This document shows, one piece after another, positions 1 to 8,297 of a DNA stretch of 64,000 nt (the first letter of the stretch is position 1; the number at the start of each line of letters is the position of its first letter). A program made the position numbers and the translations under genes. The notes under the pieces were generated by a model. The model searched no databases. It was not told where the DNA came from and worked only from the letters and a program-made list of their open reading frames with translations. Source of the DNA: CAZBEL01 sp964628055 (GTDB lineage: Bacteria > Fidelibacterota > Marinisomatia > Marinisomatales > TCS56); NCBI GenBank assembly GCA_964628055.1, contig CAZVNL010000010.1:4388-68387 (forward strand), in the 5' to 3' direction.

Positions 1-1377
1 GGCAACGTACACTTCCTCGTCCAGGTGCTCAATCGTCGTAAACCCGGAAAAAGTATCCAGGCGCCCTCGAATAGCCTGGACATCACCGAAATTCTTAAAC
101 GTCCGGATAATCTGACGAGACGGATCAATGAGGTACAGCATAAACTCCGTCCCCACCCACACCAGACTGTCGATCACAGCTAAATCATAAACGAAAAGAT
201 CCCTGATGAAGCCGCTGCGAGGCATGGGTAGTTGGCGTTTAGTCCACCGATCAAGGCGTCCTAAACCAGTAGTGGAGCCAATCCAAACTGATTGGGAATC
301 GGGACTCAAGGATAGAATATTCCCGCTGGGAATACCCCTGGTTTCATCATAGGTTCGCCAGAAATCGTGTTTAAGATCGTAGACAATGATTTGGCCAACA
401 CCCCCGAACCACATTTCATCGCCTACTTTCTCTACCGTGTAAAGGGATTGGGCCTGGGCGTTGATCGTCAGATCAAAATCAAAAATTGTATAAATGTCCC
501 GTTGCAGGTCCGCTTGAGTAATGCCCCGCGTATCGCGACCCCGACGCCCCACTAACCAAAAATATTGCCCTCCCAATATGGACTGAACATCATTATTCCC
601 CAACCCAACAACCAACGGATACAGCGATCTCATTTGTGTTTCGCCGTGGAATAAAGTTCCGTCATCGGTGCCCACCCAAATATCACCAAACTGTCCCTCA
701 TAGATGGTGGTAATGCGGAGTTGTTTCCCTTGAGGACTCACCACTTCATCTAAGTTCAGCAGCCAACCATCCATGACGGAATAGGTATCCAGGAAATTGG
801 AAGTCGTCCAACTTTCATCGAAGGGGGGACTGCTCCAGACAATGTTCTTTTCGTCGGGGTTTAACATGACACCCAACAGGATTCCCGTGACATGATCTAA
901 CTTGTAGTACATGGTACCGGTATAGCCCCATAAAAAATCTTTGGAAGATCCTAAACGCCGTAAACCCGATCCCGTTGGTAGGGACAGGTCTTCCCAAGGC
1001 ACATGGCGCCATTCTCCCTCCCGGTTATAGGAATAATCCAGAGAATTAGGTGTGGCCACCCAGAGATATCCCGTGTAGTGGTCAAAATAAACGGCTTCTA
1101 CTTGATGGCTGGAAAGGCCCTGGGCCCGAGTAATAGGTTCAGGAAACCGATTCCCGTAGATATCATAACGGAGCACGCCCCCCAATTCTGTTCCCAAATA
1201 GGCATAGGAAAAACCTTCGGTGATTGACGTTATAGATCCAATCTGCCGGTAAACTACCCAGTCAAAAGGGTCAAAGCGTACGTCAGGTTGGGCGCTTATC
1301 CTGTCCACAACACTTACCAGTAGAAGTGTTGCGATACCAATTCGGATCAGCCGGTGTTTAAGTGAAATGATAGGCAT
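1..1377 (-). CDS. Secreted Reg_prop-type beta-propeller protein (partial, 3' end outside window)
   Basis: The frame is open from an ATG at 1377 to the left edge with no stop, so 459 residues are visible and the C-terminus is missing. The N-terminus is a signal peptide (hydrophobic run IRIGIATLLLVSVV, then a likely cut before QPDVRF). The rest shows repeated blade-like segments such as GYLWVATP, GDIWVGTDDGTLF, EMWFGGVGQI and SVWIGSTTGLGRL. This D/S-x-W-x-G-T/S-x-x-G-L pattern is the Reg_prop blade of two-component-regulator propellers, here without a visible kinase. In FCB bacteria such proteins are usually periplasmic or secreted, and some carry a C-terminal sorting domain that would lie outside the window. 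The substrate is unknown. Confidence 0.75.
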   Translation of the reverse strand, partial: MPIISLKHRLIRIGIATLLLVSVVDRISAQPDVRFDPFDWVVYRQIGSITSITEGFSYAYLGTELGGVLRYDIYGNRFPEPITRAQGLSSHQVEAVYFDHYTGYLWVATPNSLDYSYNREGEWRHVPWEDLSLPTGSGLRRLGSSKDFLWGYTGTMYYKLDHVTGILLGVMLNPDEKNIVWSSPPFDESWTTSNFLDTYSVMDGWLLNLDEVVSPQGKQLRITTIYEGQFGDIWVGTDDGTLFHGETQMRSLYPLVVGLGNNDVQSILGGQYFWLVGRRGRDTRGITQADLQRDIYTIFDFDLTINAQAQSLYTVEKVGDEMWFGGVGQIIVYDLKHDFWRTYDETRGIPSGNILSLSPDSQSVWIGSTTGLGRLDRWTKRQLPMPRSGFIRDLFVYDLAVIDSLVWVGTEFMLYLIDPSRQIIRTFKNFGDVQAIRGRLDTFSGFTTIEHLDEEVYVA

Positions 1378-1456
1378 GGAACCAACACCTTTTGGTGTCT
1401 GAAGGATTCAGAAACACCTTAGGTTTGAATAGAATTTAGCTTAGCGACGGGAGAGA

Positions 1457-2440
1457 TTAAACGTTGTTGTGATGGGCGACGATTTCGCCGAGCATCGCCA
1501 AGGTAATGGGAACAACGCCTACTTCTTCGCAGACCCGGCCGGCGGCATAATTTGCTAAGGTGGCCGCCTCTTTGGGGGTGGCGCCAACCAAATCAGAGAG
1601 CGTAAAAGTACTGATGACGGTATCCCCGGCCCCAGACACGTCATGTACCCGCCGCGCTTTTGTGGGAATCGTTTCCTCTCCCTCCTGGGTAAACAACACC
1701 AACCCACGTTCCCCCTGGGTAATCAATAAAATTTCGATGTGCTGCTCCTGTCGCAAGCGCTGACAAGCCACGGCAAAACCTTCCGATGGGCCCTCAATCC
1801 CAGCGGCCTGGGCCAGTTCCTGAGCATTAGGTTTCAACAAGCGTACCCCCGAATATTGGAGAAAATTTTTCTTCTTCGGATCCACATACACAGGGAGGTT
1901 TCGCTCTGCGGCTCTTTTCAAGATTAATTCAATGGTCTCTGGGGACAACAACCCCTTGTCATAGTCTTCAATAATAATGCCCTGGACATGGGGCAGGATC
2001 TGGTTTAAGCGCTCGTTCATAACCCTTCTGATTTCGTGGTTGATTACCGACCGCGCTTCGCGATCCGTGCGAACTACCTGTTGGTTGTGGGCAATGATTC
2101 GGGTTTTGACCGTGGTTGGCCGATCGGGGACAAAAATGATTCCGGTGGTATCAATGCCACTATTTTGCAACAGCGTACTCAGCTTCTTCCCTTCGTTATC
2201 CTCACCCACAATACCCAGAACACTGGCCTGGGCCGAGAGGGTAGACACATTTAAAGCCACGTTCGCGGCACCCCCGGGATTATGGTTCACGTCCCGAACG
2301 CGGATGACTGGCACGGGGGCTTCCGGCGAGATGCGTTCGGCGTCCCCCCATAAATAAGTATCTAACATGAGGTCACCGACAACCATTACCCTCTGCTCCG
2401 AAAACCGAGACTGAATTTCCTGATAACGAGATAGTAACAT
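1457..2440 (-). CDS. hldA: D-glycero-beta-D-manno-heptose-7-phosphate kinase (RfaE domain I / HldA-like)
   Basis: A 327-aa PfkB-family sugar kinase. It starts VMVVGDLMLDTYLWGDAERISPEAPVPV in character (MVVGD, D-x-Y, RISPEAPVPV), the N-terminal signature of the RfaE/HldE heptose kinase, followed by the GGAANVALN sugar-binding loop and the C-terminal DVSGAGDT anion-hole/catalytic motif with the base Asp. The enzyme phosphorylates C1 of heptose-7-phosphate in the cytoplasm on the way to ADP-heptose for the LPS inner core. The length matches the stand-alone kinase; the C-terminal adenylyltransferase half of bifunctional HldE is absent, so HldC must be encoded elsewhere. It lies 7 bp downstream of the PspC gene. 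A different PfkB substrate is possible but less likely given the RISPEAPVPV motif. Confidence 0.85.
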   Translation of the reverse strand: MLLSRYQEIQSRFSEQRVMVVGDLMLDTYLWGDAERISPEAPVPVIRVRDVNHNPGGAANVALNVSTLSAQASVLGIVGEDNEGKKLSTLLQNSGIDTTGIIFVPDRPTTVKTRIIAHNQQVVRTDREARSVINHEIRRVMNERLNQILPHVQGIIIEDYDKGLLSPETIELILKRAAERNLPVYVDPKKKNFLQYSGVRLLKPNAQELAQAAGIEGPSEGFAVACQRLRQEQHIEILLITQGERGLVLFTQEGEETIPTKARRVHDVSGAGDTVISTFTLSDLVGATPKEAATLANYAAGRVCEEVGVVPITLAMLGEIVAHHNNV

Positions 2441-2447
2441 GGATTAT

Positions 2448-3080
2448 TTACTCCGGTTCCACGGAAACATTATCATCCGGCAGCAACAGCGCCAATAAAA
2501 TGTACAGGAGTACACCTGCTCCGGCACTCATCAAGGTACCGTAAACCCAGAAAAAACGGATAATCGTCGGATCAATATGCAGGGTCTCTCCCAACCCCCC
2601 GCACACGCCAGCAATGCGCCGATCATGTATTGATAAATGTAAGGGGAGGCGTTGACCTTTTTGCCACAACTCGGTCAATTCCTTCCGGCGTGTGTAGAGG
2701 AGATAAACTCCCCAGCCAATAATCACGATCCCCAGGAAGATATTGACGCCACTCCGCCAAAACTTGGTCCACAACATGCTGAGAAGGTCGGTATGCGTAA
2801 AAAAGAGGATGAGCCCCACGACTACCAGGAAAATTCCCCAACCAATCTTCCGATCCGCTATGAAATCGTGCTTGGTAAAAACCGCTAAATGATCCCGGTA
2901 TATTTCATCTGGGATGATGAGCAGGGCCAAGAAATAGGCCCATATTCCGGAACCGCCAAACAGGGTGAAAAAAATCCAGATCAGGCGAACCAGGGTCGAA
3001 TCGACCTGGAAGTATTCGGCGATTCCCCCACATACACCACCCAGGACCCGGTCGGTTTGCGAACGGTAAAGGCGTTTCAT
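2448..3080 (-). CDS. PspC-domain membrane protein with two PspC modules
   Basis: A 210-aa membrane protein with a PspC module at each end. Residues ~1-60 carry RVLGGVCGGIAEYFQVD followed by a hydrophobic span ending LLIIPDE. Residues ~150-208 repeat the pattern with RRIAGVCGGLGETLHID and ALLLPDD. Between them lie two more membrane spans and a basic loop. PspC-family proteins act at the cytoplasmic membrane in envelope-stress responses, but no other psp gene is nearby. The ATG at 3080 is preferred: it lies 1 bp after the stop of the HDAC-like gene, whereas an in-frame TTG at 3095 would overlap that gene. Confidence 0.75.
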   Translation of the reverse strand: MKRLYRSQTDRVLGGVCGGIAEYFQVDSTLVRLIWIFFTLFGGSGIWAYFLALLIIPDEIYRDHLAVFTKHDFIADRKIGWGIFLVVVGLILFFTHTDLLSMLWTKFWRSGVNIFLGIVIIGWGVYLLYTRRKELTELWQKGQRLPLHLSIHDRRIAGVCGGLGETLHIDPTIIRFFWVYGTLMSAGAGVLLYILLALLLPDDNVSVEPE

Positions 3081-3081
3081 A

Positions 3082-4026
3082 TTATGTTGCTTCAATTAAG
3101 GTTTGTAAATGAACAGCCACACTTTCTGCCAGGGCTTCTAAATCGTACCCCCCTTCTAACACGGAAAGGAGTTTACCCCCACAGGTCTCCTGGGCTAAAC
3201 GAGTCAGAATGGCGGTGAGTTCACCAAAACCAGCAGTGGTAATCGCCATACCCCCTAAGGGATCCTGTTGGTGGGCATCAAAGCCAGAGGACAAAATAAT
3301 GAATTCAGGTTCATACTGCAAAAGGATATCGGCAATTTCGGTCTGGAAACATTCCAGGTAAGTGGCGTCACCCGTTCCCACCGGAAAAGGGAAATTTCGC
3401 GTAAAACCTCGCCCCGCTGCGGTGCCAGTCTCCTCCCTGCCACCGGTTCCAGGGTAAAAAGGATAGCGGTGGGTGCTGATGTACAAGACCTGGGGATCCT
3501 GTTCAAAGATGTGCTGCGTACCGTTTCCATGATGGACATCGAAATCGACGATGGCAATACGTTGGAGGGGGTAGTGTTGTTGGGCATAACGTGCCACGAT
3601 AGCTACATTATTGAACAAGCAAAACCCCATGGCCTGGTTGACTTCCGCATGGTGACCCGGGGGCCGGGGCAAAACCAGGCCGCACTCCCAGGTCCCGTTT
3701 AAAACGAAATCAGCAGCCGCACAACAAGCATTAACCGCCTCCACGGCGATTTCAAACGACACCCAGCAAATGGGATTATCAAAGGTATCAATATAGGACT
3801 GTCCCTGTTGGCAAGCATCTTTCACTCGTTGTATATACGAAGGCGTATGAACTAATTCCACCAATTCGAGGTCCTTTTGGGTAGGAGTGAATTGTTGGAC
3901 CTGACTGAGAATATCCGCCCTCGACAATTGGTTCATAATCGCTCGAAGCCGCTGTGGCGATTCGGGATGGTTGGGACCCGTATCGTGCCTTAAGAAATCT
4001 GCCGTGTAGACCAGGCCCGTATTCAT
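3082..4026 (-). CDS. Histone deacetylase-family (AcuC/HDAC-like) deacetylase
   Basis: A 314-aa member of the arginase/deacetylase fold (class II HDAC-like, as in AcuC and acetylpolyamine amidohydrolases). Visible landmarks in order are TGPNHPESPQR near the N-terminus, RPPGHHAEVNQAMGFCLFNN with the tandem catalytic histidines, DFDVHHGNGTQ with the zinc-binding Asp/His, SSGFDAHQQDPLGG with another zinc Asp, and the final LEGGYD. All key metal ligands appear present, so it should be active on an acetylated lysine, polyamine or similar small substrate in the cytoplasm. It ends 1 bp before the PspC start and begins 3 bp after the ABC ATPase, suggesting one transcript. Confidence 0.85.
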   Translation of the reverse strand: MNTGLVYTADFLRHDTGPNHPESPQRLRAIMNQLSRADILSQVQQFTPTQKDLELVELVHTPSYIQRVKDACQQGQSYIDTFDNPICWVSFEIAVEAVNACCAAADFVLNGTWECGLVLPRPPGHHAEVNQAMGFCLFNNVAIVARYAQQHYPLQRIAIVDFDVHHGNGTQHIFEQDPQVLYISTHRYPFYPGTGGREETGTAAGRGFTRNFPFPVGTGDATYLECFQTEIADILLQYEPEFIILSSGFDAHQQDPLGGMAITTAGFGELTAILTRLAQETCGGKLLSVLEGGYDLEALAESVAVHLQTLIEAT

Positions 4027-4029
4027 GGA

Positions 4030-4737
4030 TTAAGGAAACCGATTGTCCCAGCGGGAGGTGCGCATGGATTTCCCCGCCCCGGAACGAATCTTGGCAATAT
4101 GCCCATTGTCCAGGTAAATGAGGACGGAGGCAAACTTCTGGATTTGACCAGTACTATTGGTTGCCAGCACAATGGTGGTCCCCAAGTCACGATTCATTTT
4201 CTTCAGTCGTCCTACAAAATACTTCTCCAGTTCAGGATCGATGTTAATGCCGAAGTCATCCACCAATAATACGCGGGGATCGCCCTCCACCGCCAATATC
4301 AGGTTTAGCCAAGCCAGTTCTCCCTTGGAAAGGGCCTTAGTCACCTGGTTCCACAGGGCGCTGCGCGAACGTTGGGAGAAGTACTTGGCCTTAATCTTAT
4401 CCACCGCCTCTGGAAAGTTTTGTTTAACCACCTGGTAGACCTTCAGATTGGTGGGGAGTTGTTCCACACTGGCAAAATGGATTTCCGGGGGGACCTTTAC
4501 CTTGCCGGTCCAGGTTGTTTTGAACTCCTCCTGCACATACTTCAACGTCCCTTCGGTGGGTTGGTCCAAACCAGCCAAAAGACGTAGTAGCGTGGTCTTC
4601 CCGGAACCGATGGGACCAATGATGGCATAGATTGTTCCCCGGTGAATTTGGAGGTGCTTGATTTGCAGGACAGTTCGTTCACCAAAGACCTTTTTCAGGC
4701 TCTGGAGCTGATAAATTAATATTGCGTGTCGATTCAT
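4030..4737 (-). CDS. Stand-alone ABC-type ATPase with non-canonical catalytic motifs
   Basis: A 235-aa single ABC nucleotide-binding domain. Walker A (GPIGSGKT, residues ~41-48) and a Q-loop Gln (SVEQLPTN) are normal. The signature is LSKGE (~136-140) instead of LSGGQ, the Walker B run is LLVDDFGINID with Asp161 where the catalytic Glu normally stands, and the H-loop His is Asn194 (VLATNST). ATP binding is likely, but hydrolysis may be slow or absent. No permease gene adjoins it: it lies between thioredoxin reductase and the HDAC-like gene. The ATG at 4737 is preferred over an in-frame start at 4836, which would run into trxB; it has an AAAGGA ribosome site about 8 nt upstream. Confidence 0.7.
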   Translation of the reverse strand: MNRHAILIYQLQSLKKVFGERTVLQIKHLQIHRGTIYAIIGPIGSGKTTLLRLLAGLDQPTEGTLKYVQEEFKTTWTGKVKVPPEIHFASVEQLPTNLKVYQVVKQNFPEAVDKIKAKYFSQRSRSALWNQVTKALSKGELAWLNLILAVEGDPRVLLVDDFGINIDPELEKYFVGRLKKMNRDLGTTIVLATNSTGQIQKFASVLIYLDNGHIAKIRSGAGKSMRTSRWDNRFP

Positions 4738-4784
4738 CTGGGTATCCTTTCTTGGTAAGGATGAATCGAAAGGTCGTGGGAGAT

Positions 4785-5714
4785 TCAGGAGTCGTGGGCT
4801 TCTAAGAAGTGCTCGGCTTCGATGGCTGCCATGCAACCCGAGCCCGCGGCCGTGATGGCCTGGCGATACACATGATCTTGAACATCGCCACAGGCAAAGA
4901 CACCCGGCATGGAGGTAGCCGTACTCCCATTTTTCGTTACAATGTAACCTTTACTATCCAGTTCTAAAAAGTCTTTAAATAACTTTGAGTTGGGTAGGTG
5001 ACCAATCGCCAGAAAAATGCCGTCACAAGGTTCCTGGCGGGTGGCCCCTGTTTGGGTATCTTGTAGGATGGCGCCGATGACACCCTGAGTTGTATCACCT
5101 TCAATCTCTTTAATGACGCTATTCCAATGAACATGTATTTTGGGGTTTTTCAAGGCCCGTTCTTGCATGATTTTCGAAGCGCGTAGTTCATCGCGACGAT
5201 GAACGATCCAGACTTCCGAGGCAAACTTGGTGAGAAAGATTGCTTCTTCCATGGCTGAATCGCCGCCACCTACCACCAGGACTTTTTTCTCTTTAAAGAA
5301 AAAGCCATCACAGGTGGCACAGGCGGAGACACCGTGCCCTAACAGCGTTTGTTCCTGTTCCAATCCTAAAAACTGTGCTGAGGCACCACTGGCGATGATT
5401 ACGGTCTGAGCGTCGTAGCGTTCATCCCCAACCCAGATGCGAAAAGGGCGTTGGGTAAAATCAACTTTGGTAACATGTTTAAAGAGACATTCGGCGCCAA
5501 ACCGATTGGCTTGCTGGCGAAAGAGATCCATGAGCTCAGGCCCCATGATTCCGTCGGGAAACCCGGGATAATTTTCAACCTCCGTGGTAATGGTCAGTTG
5601 ACCGCCCGGTTGGCTACCCTCGAAGACGAGGGGCTTCAAATTAGCCCTGGCAGTATAAATAGCCGCTGTGAGACCCGCAGGGCCAGAACCGATAATAATG
5701 ACCTTTCGATTCAC
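4785..5714 (-). CDS. trxB: Thioredoxin reductase
   Basis: A 309-aa flavoprotein of normal TrxB length. It has the FAD-binding GSGPAGLTAAIY at the N-terminus, the redox-active pair Cys132-x-x-Cys135 in CATCDGFFF, the NADPH-binding GGGDSAMEEA, and the C-terminal FAD contact GVFACGDVQD followed by RQAITAAGSGCMAA. It reduces thioredoxin with NADPH in the cytoplasm. Its likely substrate is encoded immediately upstream (trxA, 11 bp gap), so the two form an operon. Confidence 0.95.
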   Translation of the reverse strand: MNRKVIIIGSGPAGLTAAIYTARANLKPLVFEGSQPGGQLTITTEVENYPGFPDGIMGPELMDLFRQQANRFGAECLFKHVTKVDFTQRPFRIWVGDERYDAQTVIIASGASAQFLGLEQEQTLLGHGVSACATCDGFFFKEKKVLVVGGGDSAMEEAIFLTKFASEVWIVHRRDELRASKIMQERALKNPKIHVHWNSVIKEIEGDTTQGVIGAILQDTQTGATRQEPCDGIFLAIGHLPNSKLFKDFLELDSKGYIVTKNGSTATSMPGVFACGDVQDHVYRQAITAAGSGCMAAIEAEHFLEAHDS

Positions 5715-5725
5715 TAATTTAGTTG

Positions 5726-6052
5726 TTAAATAACTGCGTCTAAGTATTTAGTTATGTTGGTTTTTGGTACTGCACCAACCATTTGGTTAATCACGTCTCC
5801 TTTATGGAAAAGGAGGAGCGAGGGTATACTACGAATTCCATATTGCATCGCGACCCTCGAATTAAGATCTACGTTAACTTGGCCCACTTTTACCTTTCCG
5901 GCGTATTCCTGGGCAATTTCACCCATAATGGGCGCAATCATCTTGCAGGGACCACACCATTCAGCCCAAAAATCCACCAAAACAGGAAGGTCCGATTGCA
6001 AAACTTCTTTTTCAAAATTAGACTCATTGAATTCCATCATATTCTCTGCCAT
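5726..6052 (-). CDS. trxA: Thioredoxin
   Basis: A 108-aa thioredoxin with the active site Trp32-Cys33-Gly34-Pro35-Cys36, the following KMIAPI, and the cis-proline loop GIRSIPSLLLF. It is the cytoplasmic thiol-disulfide carrier reduced by the neighbouring TrxB. The ATG at 6052 is chosen because it has a strong AGGAG site 7 nt upstream; an in-frame TTG at 6070 lies upstream of that site and is unlikely. Confidence 0.95.
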   Translation of the reverse strand: MAENMMEFNESNFEKEVLQSDLPVLVDFWAEWCGPCKMIAPIMGEIAQEYAGKVKVGQVNVDLNSRVAMQYGIRSIPSLLLFHKGDVINQMVGAVPKTNITKYLDAVI

Positions 6053-6190
6053 TAGAACTCCTTTTCTCAAAAAAAGACCATAGAAAATTTAACTTGAAAC
6101 CTTCCTACCATAAAAACGCTAATTGAAAAAGTATGATCTTTTCCCCTCTCCAGTGGATAAAAACTACGCAATATCGGTATTCTACAAAGG

Positions 6191-7411
6191 TTAGGCTCCT
6201 TTCATCCAGCGGACGATTTCAGGTAGGGTCACCCGTTTTCCGTAAAGCAAAACAGCAGTCTGGAAAACACGACCGGCCAAACGGAACATAATCACAATAC
6301 ACAATAACAGTAACGCAGTTGTGGCAATAATCTCCCAAAGAGCCACCGATTTAGTTCCCACCCGTAAGATCATAAGAAAAGGGGTGATGGGGGGCACAAA
6401 GGAGAGTACCTTCGTCGCCAGGGAATTAGGATTGGTAATAAAAAAGGTCGCCAATATCACCGGAATGATCATGACAATCGTTACCATGCCCACCACTTGT
6501 TGGGCCTCCTGTTCAGAAGTAAATAAACTTCCCACCGTGGCAAAAATGGTAGCATAAAAGAAATAACCTGTGAGGAAATAGAGTAAAAAACTACCCAGGT
6601 TTTCGACGGTGAAAATAGACATTCCCTTCTGTATGGTGATTACATATCCGATCAACAAATAAAAAATCAACTGCGTAACACCAATAGATCCCAACCCTAA
6701 AATCTTCCCCATCATTAACTGCCGTGGAGACACGGAAGATAGTAAAATTTCCATCATACGCGTATTGCGTTCTTCTAAAACACTGCGCATCAATATTTGT
6801 GCCGAGAGTACGATGGGTAAATACAGCAACATGACAAACAGAAAAGGTACCATAAACCCCATAAGTTCATCGCTGGAGGTTGCTTCGCCTGTCTTGGAAA
6901 CCTCGTAAATATCCAAGTCGACACGGCTGGTGAGAGCGGTAATGAGGGTGGGATTCAGGTTTCTTTTCTGGAGACGATAGTGCACTACGGTTTTGTTTAG
7001 GGCTGCATTTAGATTGGAGGTTATCTTGTAATTACTGGCTGATCGGGTATAATAACGGGCTTCATTGTTCTCTACGACGTCCGACTCCAGAACCAAATAA
7101 CCATCGATATCTTGCTCCTGGAGGGCCTTACGGGCCTGCTCAACCGTGTAGAATTTAATCACCCGGAAACGCGCCTCTCCGTTGGCCAGTTTATAATCAG
7201 ATATTAAATTCGACTGAAAGGCCTTTCCCACGGGGGAGAAATCCACGAGACCGAGGGAGGTAACTTCCTGTCCTTCTTTCTCGGCCAGGGCGGCGGGTAA
7301 CATGATGGAACCCAGGATGATCACCGGTAATATGATGGTGGAAAAGAGAAATAATTTTGACCGTAAGCGTGATAAATATTCCCACTCCAGGATCGTAAGG
7401 ATTGGTTTCAT
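6191..7411 (-). CDS. ABC-2 type transporter permease (NatB-like)
   Basis: A 406-aa permease with one N-terminal membrane span (LFLFSTIILPVIILGSIML), a large extracytoplasmic domain (residues ~45-180), then about five C-terminal spans containing FMVPFLFVMLLYLPIVLSA and the R-x-M-E-I-L-L-S-S-V-S-P-R-Q-L-M-M-G-K coupling-helix motif typical of ABC-2 permeases. This is the NatB/YhaP architecture of Na+-extruding or related export systems. It overlaps the ATPase gene upstream by 4 bp, so the two are translationally coupled. The exported substrate cannot be told from sequence. Confidence 0.85.
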   Translation of the reverse strand: MKPILTILEWEYLSRLRSKLFLFSTIILPVIILGSIMLPAALAEKEGQEVTSLGLVDFSPVGKAFQSNLISDYKLANGEARFRVIKFYTVEQARKALQEQDIDGYLVLESDVVENNEARYYTRSASNYKITSNLNAALNKTVVHYRLQKRNLNPTLITALTSRVDLDIYEVSKTGEATSSDELMGFMVPFLFVMLLYLPIVLSAQILMRSVLEERNTRMMEILLSSVSPRQLMMGKILGLGSIGVTQLIFYLLIGYVITIQKGMSIFTVENLGSFLLYFLTGYFFYATIFATVGSLFTSEQEAQQVVGMVTIVMIIPVILATFFITNPNSLATKVLSFVPPITPFLMILRVGTKSVALWEIIATTALLLLCIVIMFRLAGRVFQTAVLLYGKRVTLPEIVRWMKGA

Positions 7412-8295
7412 GAGGCGCTTTTCACCTCCTCGATAAAGATCTGTTCCAAGGAAGGTTGGGCCACTTCAAAAGACTGGATCACGACGCGCTGATTTAACCA
7501 GTTCAACAAATCCCGGGGCGTACTTTTCAACCGCCCCCGTAAAAGACCATTCTTTACGTCCCCACCCTCCAGATAGGGCGCGACTTCCGAAGCTGGTAAT
7601 ACACCCGCAAAGCGCACCTCAACCATTTTTTCTACGTGGCGCTGTCGTATTACCGTAAGGGGACCTTCCACCAGGATACGCCCTTTGTTCAACAAACAAA
7701 TATTGGTACATAATTTCTCTACCTGATCCATCTGGTGCGTGGAAAACAAGAAGGTCACCCCCTGGCTTTGTAACTCCCGAATGATCTCTTTCATAAGCAC
7801 TTGATTCAAGGGGTCCAGACCGCTGAAAGGTTCATCTAAGACCACCACCTCCGGCTCATGTAACAAAGCAGCGATGAATTGTACCTTCTGCTGGTTGCCC
7901 TTGGATAATTCTTCAATCTTGCGATGAGCATAAGACTGAAGGTCAAAGCGCTCCAACCACCGTTGAACCAGGGGTTTTAATTGCGCGCTGGATTTCCCCT
8001 TGAGATGTCCTAGGTATACCAATGTCTCGGCTAACTTACTTTTTTGATATAGGCCTCGCTCTTCAGGCAAATACCCCAGAAAATAGCGGGGAACCTTACT
8101 AAGGTCACGACCTCGCAATAAAATTTGCCCCTGGTCTGGTTTGAGAATTCCCATAAGGGTGCGAATAAGAGTGGTCTTTCCGGCGCCATTGGGCCCCAAT
8201 AAACCATACACATCCCCCTTTTGGATACGAAAAGTCGCCCGGTCCAATGCCCGAACCGTGTGGAAATCTTTAGTTACTTCTTGAACCTCAATCAT
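7408..8295 (-). CDS. ABC transporter ATP-binding protein (NatA-like)
   Basis: A 295-aa ATPase with canonical motifs: Walker A GPNGAGKTT, Q-loop GYLPEERGLYQ, signature LSKGNQQK, Walker B VVVLDEPFSGLDP with the catalytic Glu, and an H-loop His (FSTHQMDQ). The LSKGNQQK signature and GYLPEERGLY Q-loop are typical of NatA-type ATPases. The C-terminal ~80 residues form the accessory domain usual for this group. It partners with the overlapping permease at 6191-7411. Confidence 0.88.
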   Translation of the reverse strand: MIEVQEVTKDFHTVRALDRATFRIQKGDVYGLLGPNGAGKTTLIRTLMGILKPDQGQILLRGRDLSKVPRYFLGYLPEERGLYQKSKLAETLVYLGHLKGKSSAQLKPLVQRWLERFDLQSYAHRKIEELSKGNQQKVQFIAALLHEPEVVVLDEPFSGLDPLNQVLMKEIIRELQSQGVTFLFSTHQMDQVEKLCTNICLLNKGRILVEGPLTVIRQRHVEKMVEVRFAGVLPASEVAPYLEGGDVKNGLLRGRLKSTPRDLLNWLNQRVVIQSFEVAQPSLEQIFIEEVKSAS

Positions 8296-8297
8296 GC

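Noticed and set aside
1378..1420. ACACC-TTTT-GGTGT and CTGAA-GG-ATTCAG dyads upstream of the propeller gene
   Set aside because: Short and overlapping the likely ribosome site. They might form a leader hairpin but lack any known family resemblance.
4738..4836. N-terminal extension of the lone ABC ATPase
   Set aside because: It would overlap trxB by about 50 bp and its text (RSRALLRSPRLLNLPRPF) is not ABC-like; the ATG at 4737 has its own ribosome site.
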